Shown: positions 25,511 to 34,597, counted from the first letter of the stretch. The stretch is DNA of 62,407 nucleotides from Symploca sp. SIO2C1 (GCA_010692635.1 JAAHGL010000030.1:1-62407); one strand, 5' to 3'. A program made the numbers and translations. The notes: generated by a model from the letters alone, not told the origin.

Positions 25511-27673
25511 ATGAAAGCTAGTGAGGTTTTGAAGAGATATAACAACGGTAGAAGAGACTTCAGGGGTGAATGTCTCAGGGGTCAGTGTTTTCAGGGAAAG
25601 AACCTCGCTAATGCAGATTTTAGTGAGGCGGATATCCGAGGAGCTAATTTTACTAATGCTTACCTCAGAGGTGCTAAGTTCTGTGGTGTTGAGGCTGGAT
25701 TACAGCCACAGGAGGTAATTTTTTGGCTCGCCATTTTATTTCTTTTGGCATTCCTCGCAGGGTTAAGTTCTGTCGGTGCTAACGCAGTTTTGAGAGTTCA
25801 GCTGACCAATACCGTATTTGATCAAAATGCCTTTCTTGTAAGTGTAGTTGTTTTAGGACTTTTATTCAGCTTCGTTTTGATCTGGGCTAATAAAGGTTTA
25901 AGTGCAAGCTTGGGAACTTTGATTTCGATAATGCTCGTCGCTGGGATTGTGGCTGCAACAGGAAATGCTGTGGCACTTTGGAAGGATAAGGCTTTGGTGA
26001 ACTGGTTTAGTGGTATAGGTGGAGCTTTAGCTATAGCAGTAAGTACATCTGGGCTTATCGCTGGTGCCGTAGCTTTAGCTGGAATTTTAGCCGAAGGTTT
26101 AACAAGTTTTGTGATTTTAGCTGGAGCCTTAGCCAGCGGCTTAACTGGAGCTGTAATTAGAGTTTCAACTCGGAATGGAATTGATGATGTTCAGCAATTG
26201 TTTTTAACTTCAGACTGGAATTGGGCTTCTATAGATTTGCTTTGGAGTTGGACATTTGCTTGGGGTGTAACACTTCTGGGGAGTTATGTGGGTTGGCGAA
26301 CTTTAGCTGAAGACGAAAATTTTTCTTGGCTGCGGAGAATTTCCATTGCCTTTGGTGCTATCGGAGGTACTAGCTTTCACAATGCCAATTTAACTAATGC
26401 TGACTTTTCTCAAGCCAAGCTCAAGAGTACTGATTTTAGGCAAGCTAACCTTACCAGCACTTACTTCCGACAAGCGAAGAAACTCGATTTTGTTCGTCCT
26501 GGTACAACTTATCTGCAAAATGTTAAAGTGCGGCAATTGTTGATTAGAGGGCAGGAACAGGACAAAAACTTTGACGGCTTTTCCCTACGAGGGATCAACC
26601 TACAAGGAGCAAACCTAACAGATGCTAGCTTCATCGGTACTGATTTAAATGAAGCGAACCTGCAAGATGCTGATTTATCCAGAGCCAAACTGGTACAAAC
26701 CCAATTAGATAAGACTGATTTGACGGATGCAACCCTCACTGGAGCCACAATTGAGGATTGGGGTATCACAAGTAGTACAAGATTACACGGGGTGAGGTGT
26801 CAGCATGTTTTTATGCGCTTACCTACCAAAGATGACCCTAACCCCCGCCGCAAACCAGATAACTGGGATGAGGAATTTGAGGAGGGGGATTTTGCTGAGT
26901 TTATTAAACCCATAGTTGATACCCTTGACCTCTATCATAAGCAGGGAGTTGACCCTCGTGCGATCGCAATTTCCTTTAAGCAGTTAGCTGAAAATAATCC
27001 TGATGCTGAATTGGAGATTGTGGCAATGGAGAAGCGAGGTGAGGATAAGTTCTTACTTCGTGCGGCAACTGCACCTGAAGCCAATCATTCTCAGCTAAAT
27101 GCTGAGTATTTTGGGACTTATAACCAGATAAAAGCCTTGGCAGAAGCTGAGCTACAGGCGCTACTAGCAGAGAAAGATAGCCGAATTTCTAGTTTAGAGA
27201 ATATGGTAGAAACAGCTCTACAGCGTCCGAGTTTTTATACACAAACCTATAACCATCAAGGAGATAATATTATGTCACAAGCCCGTAAAAAAGTTTCTAA
27301 ATTTAACAATAGCAATGCTCAGTTTGGTGGAGGATTAGTGGATGGCGATACCGTTCATGCTCAACAGATAGGTGGAGATATCAATAATTATCCTCCAGAA
27401 CAAAGACAAAGCTTAGCAGGTGCAGTAGCAGAAATTCAGCAACTTCTGCAACAACTCGAACAAACTTATCCGAATGCTACCGAATTTGAAAAACAGAGTG
27501 CTTTAGCTGTAACTCTGCAACAAGAGATTAAGCAAAACCCGACATTCAGGGCAAGGCTCAAGAATGCTTTAAAAGAAGGTGGCATCGAAGCATTGAAAGT
27601 ATTGTTTGCTCCGATTGGCATTCCCATTGAAATGGTCAGGGGCTGGATTGAGGCGGAAGCAGAGAATAAGTAG
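25511..27673 (+). CDS. Multidomain membrane protein with pentapeptide repeats
   Basis: The 720-aa protein mixes modules. Residues 1-60 are a pentapeptide-repeat start (FRGECLRGQCFQGKNLANADF). Multiple transmembrane helices occupy about 70-270. A second and third block of A(D/N)LXX repeats lie at about 288-330 and 350-420. A soluble module at about 465-555 (DTLDLYHKQGVDPRAIAISF; EIVAMEKRGEDKFLL) is followed by a coiled coil, a Gly-rich segment (FGGGLVDGDTVHAQQIGGD) and a C-terminal helical module (LFAPIGIPIEMVRGWIEAE). I have seen the last two modules in other cyanobacterial signalling and effector-type proteins, but their roles are unknown. The repeat block is a rod-like beta-helix. Its stop TAG lies inside the end of a family A element. 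Confidence 0.8.
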   Translation: MKASEVLKRYNNGRRDFRGECLRGQCFQGKNLANADFSEADIRGANFTNAYLRGAKFCGVEAGLQPQEVIFWLAILFLLAFLAGLSSVGANAVLRVQLTNTVFDQNAFLVSVVVLGLLFSFVLIWANKGLSASLGTLISIMLVAGIVAATGNAVALWKDKALVNWFSGIGGALAIAVSTSGLIAGAVALAGILAEGLTSFVILAGALASGLTGAVIRVSTRNGIDDVQQLFLTSDWNWASIDLLWSWTFAWGVTLLGSYVGWRTLAEDENFSWLRRISIAFGAIGGTSFHNANLTNADFSQAKLKSTDFRQANLTSTYFRQAKKLDFVRPGTTYLQNVKVRQLLIRGQEQDKNFDGFSLRGINLQGANLTDASFIGTDLNEANLQDADLSRAKLVQTQLDKTDLTDATLTGATIEDWGITSSTRLHGVRCQHVFMRLPTKDDPNPRRKPDNWDEEFEEGDFAEFIKPIVDTLDLYHKQGVDPRAIAISFKQLAENNPDAELEIVAMEKRGEDKFLLRAATAPEANHSQLNAEYFGTYNQIKALAEAELQALLAEKDSRISSLENMVETALQRPSFYTQTYNHQGDNIMSQARKKVSKFNNSNAQFGGGLVDGDTVHAQQIGGDINNYPPEQRQSLAGAVAEIQQLLQQLEQTYPNATEFEKQSALAVTLQQEIKQNPTFRARLKNALKEGGIEALKVLFAPIGIPIEMVRGWIEAEAENK

Positions 27674-28017
27674 GGCTTGCTGCATAAGTCGTAATTTTCT
27701 GGTTTTGAAGTAATAAGTAATGAGCGTTAGAGAGACTGCGCCCCAAAAAGAAGACATAAACTAGTGATATCAAGGGATTCACCCATCCCTTGATATCACT
27801 AGTTTATGAAGAGCCCCAAGGAGCGCTTCGCGCCCCCAATTGAATGGGAGAAAAACTTTGGGGAGCATTAGAGGCGATTAGCCATTAGCCATTAGCCATT
27901 AGCCTGTTTATCGAGAGTAATGAGTAAGAGATAAGCAGATTAAATCTAAAAATTAGAATAATTTATTTCTTGCAGTTCCCTAATTAAGGGCAGGGAACAA
28001 GTAACTGAAGTTAAAGT
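27670..28017. other. Repeat cluster downstream of the pentapeptide/membrane gene
   Basis: This gap contains a solo family A end (GGGCTTGCTGCATAAGTC), a segment shared with 8900-8950 and 52008-52090 (GCGCCCCAAAAAGAAGA), the long inverted repeat at 27755-27808 and a segment shared with 8795-8850 (GGAGCGCTTCGC). ATTAGCC heptamers follow. No gene is supported. Confidence 0.6.
27755..27808. repeat. Perfect 24-bp inverted repeat (hairpin)
   Basis: Arm 27755-27778 is the exact reverse complement of 27785-27808, with a 6-bp loop. The arm begins CATAAACTAGTGATATCAAG. A single arm with one mismatch occurs at about 52010-52033, so this is probably two abutting element ends. It would form a very stable RNA hairpin. 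Confidence 0.9.
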
Positions 28018-28236
28018 CTATGAGAGTGTAGAAAGATCATCAACTACTTTCATCCGTCCTCGGTAAAGAGCGTGCAACAACCGGTCTATAGCCGCTCTCT
28101 CTTCTTCTGTCAGTGAATCATCTAACATTGCTGCCATCAATCCATATTGGTCTGCACGGGTGATGTAACCAGATATGCTAGCTTGAGCAAATAACTCTGA
28201 TATAGCGCCAGGTATAAGACTTACTGTAGCTTGCAT
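28018..28236 (-). CDS. Small conserved cyanobacterial hypothetical protein
   Basis: A 72-aa acidic helical protein ending in a conserved segment (LTEEERAAIDRLLHALYRGR, then MKVVDDLS). I recognise the C-terminal pattern from small cyanobacterial proteins of unknown function. The size and helix content would suit an antitoxin or DNA-binding partner, but no toxin gene is adjacent. ATG at 28236. Confidence 0.6.
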   Translation of the reverse strand: MQATVSLIPGAISELFAQASISGYITRADQYGLMAAMLDDSLTEEERAAIDRLLHALYRGRMKVVDDLSTLS

Positions 28237-28462
28237 TGAATAGAATAATAGTTAACTTACCTACGTAGTTATAATGTTATTCTTTTTTGGGAGTTTAGGG
28301 ATGTGGGGTCTGACCCCACAAATTTGCTGAGTGTCGGGAGTATCGGGAGTGTAGGGAGCAGGAGAAGCACACTACGAATTTGAGGATTGGGGTATGGTGT
28401 CAGCTAGGGTGCCGAATGTTAGATAAAAATTATTCTTCCCAATTCCCAATTCCCAATTCCTA

Positions 28463-30241
28463 ATGATGAATCAAAATCTGAAACCTTACCTACATTACTT
28501 AATGCTAATTGGGGTGATTGTCTTGGGAGCAGTTTTGAGATTTTGGTATCTGGACTTGAAACCACTCTGGCTAGACGAAGTAATTACGGCTTTATTTAGT
28601 CTAGGAAGGAACTACGATGACTTGCCTCTAGAGACAATGTTTCGCCCCTCGATGCTAGAGACAATTTTTACCTTCAAACCAAATGTCAGTTGTACAGAAA
28701 TTGCCAAAAACATTGCTAATCAATCAACTCATCCCCCTCTGTTTTTTTGCTTGATGCATCAGTGGTTGAATTGGGTAACACCATTAGATGAATCCCTGAG
28801 CTGGAAACTGCGATCGCTACCAGCTTTAATGGGGGTGATGGTAATACCAGCGATTTACTGTCTCAATCGCTTTGCTTTCTCCCCAACGGCTGGATTAATG
28901 GGAGCTGCCTTTATGGCTGTTTCTCCTTTTGGTGTCTATCTCTCCCAGGAAGCACGTCATTATACTTTACCAGTTCTGTTAATCACCCTAGCGCTGTTGG
29001 CATTATTGTTAATTCAGCATGATCTCCATTACCGAAGGCGGCTGCCACCATTAGTTATTTGGTTGTGTTGGGGAATACTTAACAGCATTGGTTGCTATGT
29101 CCACTATTTTTTTCTCCTTGCTTTCATTGCTCAGTTACTAACTCTCATCGGTTTCATGTACTGGCGAAGAAAGTTTTTACCTAGTGGTAGTTGGGTGTCG
29201 GTGATATTAGTAGTGCTGGGAGTAGCAGCGAGCTATCTACCTTGGCTACCAATTTTGTTAGTGGATTTTGGGAGTCCAGAAACCAGCTGGCTTCCGGAAC
29301 CGGAAAATATCGCACCCTTATACCAAACTTTGGTTGCTTGGCTAACGATGGTGATTGCTCTGCCTGTTGAAAGTCAGCCATTGTGGATTCAGATACCATT
29401 TGCCTTGTTAACCATTACATTTGGCAGTTGGATAGGCTGGCAATTTTTCCGAGGAGTAAAACAACTCTGGCAAGAACCCCAAACTCATTTAGCGACTTTC
29501 ACTCTTTTAGGTTTCATCCTTTGTGTGGTGCTGCAATTTGTGGCGATTATCTACCTCTTGGGTAAAGATATCACTATTGCCCCTAGATATCATTTCGTCT
29601 ACTATCCAGCTGTGTGTGCTTTGTTAGGAGCCAGCCTAGTGCAATTCTTCAGAAGGCAGGAGGCGGAAGGCAGTCCCAATGAAAAAATTTTCACCACCAT
29701 AAATGACAATCAATCTCTCCGCGTCTCCGCGTCTCCGCGTCTCCGCGTCTATTTTCAGATTAGGAGGGAATGGGAGAAGTTACTCCCTGTTGGTATTGCT
29801 TTATTGAGTAGTATCCTAGTGGTTTTTAATTTGGTGTTTATCAAACCTTTCCATCCCCAGCAAGTAGCACAGGATATGAGCCGAGAGCCAGCTGCTCCTC
29901 TAATGATGGTGGTGGGATATCATAATTTTCAAGAGGTTGCCTTAGGGTTGAGTTTTTCTCTAGCAATTGAGCAACTGAAATCTAGTGTATCTGAAGTTAA
30001 TGCTGATACTTATTTTGCTTTCTTGAAGATAGAGCCAGGATATCATTTAGTTTGGCAAAAATTGTCTGAGTTGCCAAAGTTGCCAGTGCCACCTCAGAAT
30101 CTTTGGGTAGTAGGTCCTGGACTAATCCTACCAGCTTATCCACCTCAACTTCTGGTTGCCAATCAAACAACTTGCACCCTTGATCCTACTGAGCATTACC
30201 GGATTGGTATTCCCTATCAGTTGTATCGATGTCGGGGTTAA
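28463..30241 (+). CDS. GT39/ArnT-like membrane glycosyltransferase with in-frame repeat insertion
   Basis: The 592-aa polytopic membrane protein resembles dolichyl-phosphate-mannose-type (GT39/PMT_2) transferases. The first helix is followed by the LWLDEV motif, whose acidic pair is typical of the catalytic loop. HPPLFF lies in the first large loop and about 11 hydrophobic segments follow. It would move a sugar from a polyprenyl-phosphate donor to an exported acceptor. Residues about 396-430 look inserted: RRQEAEGS is encoded by GGCAGAA-like units, and a following SLRVSASPRLRV segment by an 8-bp CTCCGCGT array. Both are intergenic repeat types found elsewhere in this window, and the frame is preserved between two helices. 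Confidence 0.8.
   Translation: MMNQNLKPYLHYLMLIGVIVLGAVLRFWYLDLKPLWLDEVITALFSLGRNYDDLPLETMFRPSMLETIFTFKPNVSCTEIAKNIANQSTHPPLFFCLMHQWLNWVTPLDESLSWKLRSLPALMGVMVIPAIYCLNRFAFSPTAGLMGAAFMAVSPFGVYLSQEARHYTLPVLLITLALLALLLIQHDLHYRRRLPPLVIWLCWGILNSIGCYVHYFFLLAFIAQLLTLIGFMYWRRKFLPSGSWVSVILVVLGVAASYLPWLPILLVDFGSPETSWLPEPENIAPLYQTLVAWLTMVIALPVESQPLWIQIPFALLTITFGSWIGWQFFRGVKQLWQEPQTHLATFTLLGFILCVVLQFVAIIYLLGKDITIAPRYHFVYYPAVCALLGASLVQFFRRQEAEGSPNEKIFTTINDNQSLRVSASPRLRVYFQIRREWEKLLPVGIALLSSILVVFNLVFIKPFHPQQVAQDMSREPAAPLMMVVGYHNFQEVALGLSFSLAIEQLKSSVSEVNADTYFAFLKIEPGYHLVWQKLSELPKLPVPPQNLWVVGPGLILPAYPPQLLVANQTTCTLDPTEHYRIGIPYQLYRCRG
29715..29752. repeat. In-gene 8-bp tandem array (CTCCGCGT)
   Basis: About four and a half CTCCGCGT units inside the GT39-like gene encode a LRVSASPR octapeptide. 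It is preceded at 29650-29675 by GGCAGGAGGCGGAAGGCAG, a typical intergenic repeat. Both are read in frame within a non-membrane loop. Confidence 0.85.
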
Positions 30242-30257
30242 GAGAAATTAGGGAGAG

Positions 30258-30567
30258 ATAATTAGGGTTTGCTGAAAAAGTCGTAATTTTCTGGTTTTGA
30301 AGTAATAAGTAATAAGTAATAAGTAATAAGTAAAGAGTGTACTATCGCTTGCTGCACAACTCTTTGAGGCAATTAATTGAAGTGAAAGTAGCTCTTAAAA
30401 ATCTGCTTACTTTTACCTCATATTCGGAATTTAAGCGGGTGTTTCCCTACGATGGTACAAGGTTTTTGTATCGATGGGCTCAAAAACCTTGGACTTTTTG
30501 GGGTCAATAAATGATTGAAAGCCTTGTCTGGCATGGCTTACAGACTTATACGGCAAGCCCTAATTAT
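30258..30567 (+). repeat. MITE-like element, family A (copy 3)
   Basis: It is close to the reverse complement of 14511-14820, with ends GGTTTGCTGAAAAAGTC and GACTTATACGGCAAGCC and TAATAAG heptamers. The flanks ATAATTAG and CTAATTAT are palindromically related rather than identical. The internal frame homologous to the one at 14511-14741 is closed here by a TAA after a GGTCAA change. It begins 17 bp after the GT39-like stop codon. Confidence 0.85.
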
Positions 30568-30587
30568 GCATTGTTCATTATCCCTTA

Positions 30588-31655
30588 TCAATTTGTGAAC
30601 GGTTCGTTACCTCCTGCTTCTCCCTTCACTGGTTCACATTCAACATTACTAGTTGCTACTGCTTGGGGATAAACTTGAGTAATTTGACAAGACTTTTGAA
30701 TAGGATATGATTCCGCAGATTTTGAACGAGGTCCTTCCCAAATTGCTTGCAGTTCTAAGTTATATCCAGAGTCCCTAGAGGAGACATCAGAGTTAACCTT
30801 CCACAGTCTATCTTCTTGAACTGGCGAAAGTTTGATTTTAGCCTTATCTGCAATATCTGTTACCCACTTTTCTCGCTCTTCCTTCAATAACAACTTCTCC
30901 ACTTCTGACCAAAGTTTACCATTCAACTGCTCATTTAAAGGAGATTCCATTGCCTCTAAAATTTCAACTCCTCTAGGCTGTTGTGATTGAGTTGGTGCAA
31001 TGTTAATAACAAAAGCACTGTCTTTAAAGTCATCAGCAAGCAAACTTGGATATTGTATTAACCAGTTTTGAATTACGAAATAGAACTGGAACCAACAACT
31101 AAGCAAGATATTGATACCAAACAAAATGACCAGGTTTTGGCGCTTTGGTGGTGGCGGTGTCTTCGCTACTAATTCATCTTTCTCTAATCCCATAAAATTT
31201 GGCACAGCTGCAATTATAGCTGAGATTATAGGCCATGAAACTAAAGCCGCTTGTCCTCCTGATTCTGGGGTAGTACCAAAGAAAAGCATGGGAAACATAA
31301 CAAAAAGATAGATACAGACTATTACACCAGTAATCCACGGGCTTAAGGGCAAACCTTCTTTTTTGGGCTTTGCTTTTGGATCTCTATAAAGCCATAATTT
31401 TTTGTTAGCAGTTGTTCCCCAATAAACACCCATAATCAGAAATATTCCCACCATACAAAATAATAATTTTCTAATAATTCCGTCAGTAAACAATGACATT
31501 AAATAAGAAAATATACTGAGTAAAATTAGAGTTTGATAAGAGAATATACTGGGCGGGATGAACATATTGACTGTTCTTTTTACAGAATTTCCTACCCATC
31601 CCAATAAAACAACTGTCAATAAAAATTCAATGCTTTCTCGTATAAACTTAAACAT
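30588..31655 (-). CDS. fraD: FraD-like septal protein (membrane + extracytoplasmic domain)
   Basis: The 355-aa protein has about five or six transmembrane helices in residues 8-205 (for example 38-56, 62-80, 104-125, 132-150 and 175-195). A 150-residue C-terminal domain follows that would be periplasmic and has no recognisable enzyme motif. Length, topology and position directly downstream of a FraC-like gene (18 bp gap) match the fraC-fraD pair of Anabaena, where the products build septal junctions and maintain filament integrity. The assignment rests more on context and architecture than on sequence motifs. Confidence 0.6.
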   Translation of the reverse strand: MFKFIRESIEFLLTVVLLGWVGNSVKRTVNMFIPPSIFSYQTLILLSIFSYLMSLFTDGIIRKLLFCMVGIFLIMGVYWGTTANKKLWLYRDPKAKPKKEGLPLSPWITGVIVCIYLFVMFPMLFFGTTPESGGQAALVSWPIISAIIAAVPNFMGLEKDELVAKTPPPPKRQNLVILFGINILLSCWFQFYFVIQNWLIQYPSLLADDFKDSAFVINIAPTQSQQPRGVEILEAMESPLNEQLNGKLWSEVEKLLLKEEREKWVTDIADKAKIKLSPVQEDRLWKVNSDVSSRDSGYNLELQAIWEGPRSKSAESYPIQKSCQITQVYPQAVATSNVECEPVKGEAGGNEPFTN

Positions 31656-31673
31656 AGCTTTGATCCAATATTA

Positions 31674-32246
31674 TTAAATCCACAGTTTGTTGAGGAAGAA
31701 ACGCATAAACAGAATTAGCATAATACCGCTATAACTATAAGCATTAGCTAAGAGAACAGCTGTTACTTGATTGGGGTTACTATATACCGTTGCCTGATTA
31801 AATCGATTAGCTAAAGTTTGCCAGTATAGTCTTCTAGCTGTTTCCTGTTCCTGCTCTTCTTCTTCAGTAATTGGCATATCTTGTAATGAAGCTTGTAAAA
31901 AGTCTAGTCCTTTCAGCTTAATGAGAAAGGTAACAAAAAAGATAGCAATACCAATAGAAACCGTAAGTAAGGTAATTTGTTGTGTCTGATTATCAGAAAT
32001 CCTATCAAAGAAGATGAAATTAATTACTTCTTCTTCTAATTCTTGGGGAAGCCAGTTCTGGACTAGAAAAAACAATAACCAACTAATAATCGTAGCCAGC
32101 AGATTAATCGATATAGCATACTTAATGCTGGTTTGGCGACCAACATTTAACCTTTGATAAAAAACTCTGGCTTCTAGGGCGATCGCTACCAATAGTAATA
32201 AGGTTTGAAACACGATCGTCTCTAGCGGCAAAACGGCTTCTTTCAT
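31674..32246 (-). CDS. fraC: FraC-like filament integrity protein
   Basis: The 190-aa membrane protein has three clear hydrophobic segments (about residues 8-25, 45-65 and 90-110) and a fourth near the C terminus. The N-terminal VLPLETIVFQTLLLLVAIA stretch and the YAISINLLATIISWLLFF segment resemble FraC, a septum-located protein of filamentous cyanobacteria needed for filament integrity and cell-cell transfer. It is the first gene of a two-gene unit with the FraD-like gene. Start ATG at 32246. Confidence 0.68.
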   Translation of the reverse strand: MKEAVLPLETIVFQTLLLLVAIALEARVFYQRLNVGRQTSIKYAISINLLATIISWLLFFLVQNWLPQELEEEVINFIFFDRISDNQTQQITLLTVSIGIAIFFVTFLIKLKGLDFLQASLQDMPITEEEEQEQETARRLYWQTLANRFNQATVYSNPNQVTAVLLANAYSYSGIMLILFMRFFLNKLWI

Positions 32247-32394
32247 GCGGTATGCTCCTTACCCATCGCTATAGCCTCCTAGAATACTACAATTTTCCTT
32301 CTACTATTGCCATTGCTCGGATGACCAGGCTTTCATTTTATGATCTAATGCATGAGTAGAATGTTGGCATTGGGGTTAGTTTCAAAAATTGATA

Positions 32395-33528
32395 ATGACC
32401 AGAACTGGTATTGGTATTCGCACAGCAGTTGAGCGTTCTGAGCGCTTAACCGGTCAGATTCACGTTTACGATGGTGCGGGAAAAGGTAAATCGCAGGCAG
32501 CTTTAGGGGTTGTTTTGCGCTCGATTGGACTTGGGATTAATTCAGCAACTGGCAGCCGAGTTTTGTTGCTGCGTTTTCTCAAAGGACCTGGACGTTCTTA
32601 TGATGAGGATGCGGCTATTGAAGCCTTGCAGCGAGGTTTCCCTCACTTAATCGATCAAGTGCGCACTGGACGGAGTTCATTTTTTGATAGAGATGAGGTA
32701 ATACCGTTTGATCAAGCTGAGGCAAAACGAGGTTGGGATGTCGCCAAAGGAGCGATCGCTTCTAACCTCTATTCTGTAGTTGTCCTTGATGAGCTTAATC
32801 CTTTACTAGATTTGGGGTTGCTACCAGTAGAGGAAGTGGTGCAAACCCTCAAACATAAGCCTGAAAGTCTAGAAATCATTGTTACAGGCCGGGGAACACC
32901 CCAGTTACTACTGGATCTGGCAGATTTGCATACGGAATCTGTTCCCCATGATCATCCGGTATCTAGAGAGCAAGGGATTGAAGGCATTGAAATCTATACT
33001 GGTGCAGGTAAGGGTAAATCTACCAATGCTCTAGGTAAGGCTCTACAGGCAATTGGTAGGGGAATTAGTACCGATATGTCCCACCGAGTGCTAATTATGC
33101 AGTGGCTCAAGGGAGGTACTGGCTATACAGAAGACGCAGCAATTGCAGCTCTCAAGCAGTCTTATCCAAATTTAGTCGATCATCACCGCTGTGGTCGCAA
33201 TGCGATCGTATGGCGAGGGAAACAACAGATAGCTGATTATGTGGAAGCAGAACGGGGCTGGGAAATTGCTAGAGCAGCTTTAGCCTCTGGTTTGTACAAA
33301 ACCATCATTATGGACGAACTTAACCCCACCGTTGACCTAGAATTATTACCAGTAGAGTCGATTGTGGAGGCGCTGTTGCGTAAACCCCGGGACACAGAAG
33401 TGATTATCACAGGTCGTTGTTTGAATCAACCGGCATATTTTGAGTTAGCTACTGTTCATTCAGAGATGATTTGCCACAAGCACTACTGTGATCAAGGTGT
33501 AGATTTGAAGCGAGGGGTTGATTTTTGA
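32395..33528 (+). CDS. Two-domain CobO/BtuR-like P-loop ATPase
   Basis: The 377-aa protein is an internal duplication of the corrinoid adenosyltransferase (CobA/CobO/BtuR) fold. Domain 1 (about residues 20-185) and domain 2 (about 200-370) each carry a Walker A (VYDGAGKGKSQAALG; IYTGAGKGKSTNALG), a QWLKG/RFLKG segment, and a VVLDELNP or IIMDELNP Walker B. Single-domain CobO adds the adenosyl group to cobalt in cobalamin synthesis. A tandem version is less common, so the true activity is uncertain. The ATG at 32395 is chosen over the TTG at 32389. A divergent third paralogue lies at 59377, and cbiG-cobJ is also in this window. Confidence 0.82.
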   Translation: MTRTGIGIRTAVERSERLTGQIHVYDGAGKGKSQAALGVVLRSIGLGINSATGSRVLLLRFLKGPGRSYDEDAAIEALQRGFPHLIDQVRTGRSSFFDRDEVIPFDQAEAKRGWDVAKGAIASNLYSVVVLDELNPLLDLGLLPVEEVVQTLKHKPESLEIIVTGRGTPQLLLDLADLHTESVPHDHPVSREQGIEGIEIYTGAGKGKSTNALGKALQAIGRGISTDMSHRVLIMQWLKGGTGYTEDAAIAALKQSYPNLVDHHRCGRNAIVWRGKQQIADYVEAERGWEIARAALASGLYKTIIMDELNPTVDLELLPVESIVEALLRKPRDTEVIITGRCLNQPAYFELATVHSEMICHKHYCDQGVDLKRGVDF

Positions 33529-33532
33529 GAAG

Positions 33533-34306
33533 ATGAATGTTGGCAGAATTTGGGCAGTTGCCTCCAATGGATTTCGAGAAGTAATTCGCGATCGCATTTT
33601 GTATCTGATTGGCTTTTTTGCTCTGTTACTGATCATTGCTATGCGGCTATTGCCAGAAGTTGCTACCACCACATCAGATAAAATAGTCATCGATTTTGGT
33701 TTGGCGGCAATTGAAATTTTGGGCGTGATTGTAGCAGTGTTTGTTGGTACTGGTTTAATTAACAAAGAAATTGAGAAGCGCACTGTCTTAGTTTTAATTG
33801 CCAAACCTCTTTCCCACAGCGAATTTATCCTCGGCAAACATTTGGGACTTTCTGGTGTGCTAGGAGTGCTAATATTCGCTATGGCGGTAACTTATCTGTT
33901 TCTGCTGAGTTTCGGTAGAATTGATTATCCTCTTCCTAGTATCCTGGTTTCCAACCTTTTCCTCTTCTTAGAGCTATGTTTAATTACAGCAGTAGCTTTG
34001 GTCTTTGGTGTCTTTACCAGTTCACTCCTGGCAACAATGCTCAGCTTTGGAGTTTACTTGATGGGAAATTTGAGTAGGGATTTAGTAGAGTTGGGGAACT
34101 TGAGCCAAAACTCTAGTATTCAAGCAATGACTGAGGGACTTTACCTGGTTTTACCAGATTTATCCCGCCTTAATTTAAAGAACGAGGCAGTTTATAGCAT
34201 CTTGCCCTCACCAATGACACTTTTGAGTAATGGGGTATATGCTTTGTTCTACACTACGATACTTTTAGCGATCGCGATTTTGCTCTTCTCCCGACGTCAG
34301 TTTTAA
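33533..34306 (+). CDS. ABC-2 type transporter permease
   Basis: The 257-aa protein has six hydrophobic segments and the ABC-2 permease layout, with the conserved loop INKEIEKRTVLVLIAKPLSH (about residues 75-95) after helix 2. No ATPase subunit is encoded nearby. FraE of the Anabaena fraCDE operon is an ABC-2 type permease of similar length, and the FraC/D-like genes lie 1.3 kb away on the other strand, so equivalence is possible but unproven. The ATG at 33533 lies 5 bp after the CobO-like stop, implying cotranscription. The TTG at 33518 would overlap the upstream gene. Confidence 0.78.
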   Translation: MNVGRIWAVASNGFREVIRDRILYLIGFFALLLIIAMRLLPEVATTTSDKIVIDFGLAAIEILGVIVAVFVGTGLINKEIEKRTVLVLIAKPLSHSEFILGKHLGLSGVLGVLIFAMAVTYLFLLSFGRIDYPLPSILVSNLFLFLELCLITAVALVFGVFTSSLLATMLSFGVYLMGNLSRDLVELGNLSQNSSIQAMTEGLYLVLPDLSRLNLKNEAVYSILPSPMTLLSNGVYALFYTTILLAIAILLFSRRQF

Positions 34307-34597
34307 GAAAGAAGGGAGCAGGGAGCTGGGAGCAGGGAAGAGGAAAAAACCTAACACCCATTGGTGACAAGTTAAGGTAAAAGTGTCGTTGTCAAGGGAG
34401 CTGGGGGAGCTGGGGAAGCTAAGGGAGCTGGGGAAGCTGAGGAAGAAGAATACAATTTTTCTAACCTCTTGAGTATTTCCATATATAGTGTTTTTTGAGC
34501 CCTCAAGCGCCATATATGGGAGTTGACAAAATGCACAACCGTTTAACTTCTCACCAATGCCTAACACCTAACACCTAACACCTAACACCTAACTCTT

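Noticed and set aside
33518-33532. TTG start for the ABC-2 permease
   Set aside because: It would overlap the upstream CobO-like gene; the ATG at 33533 lies just after that gene's stop and begins the recognisable N terminus.
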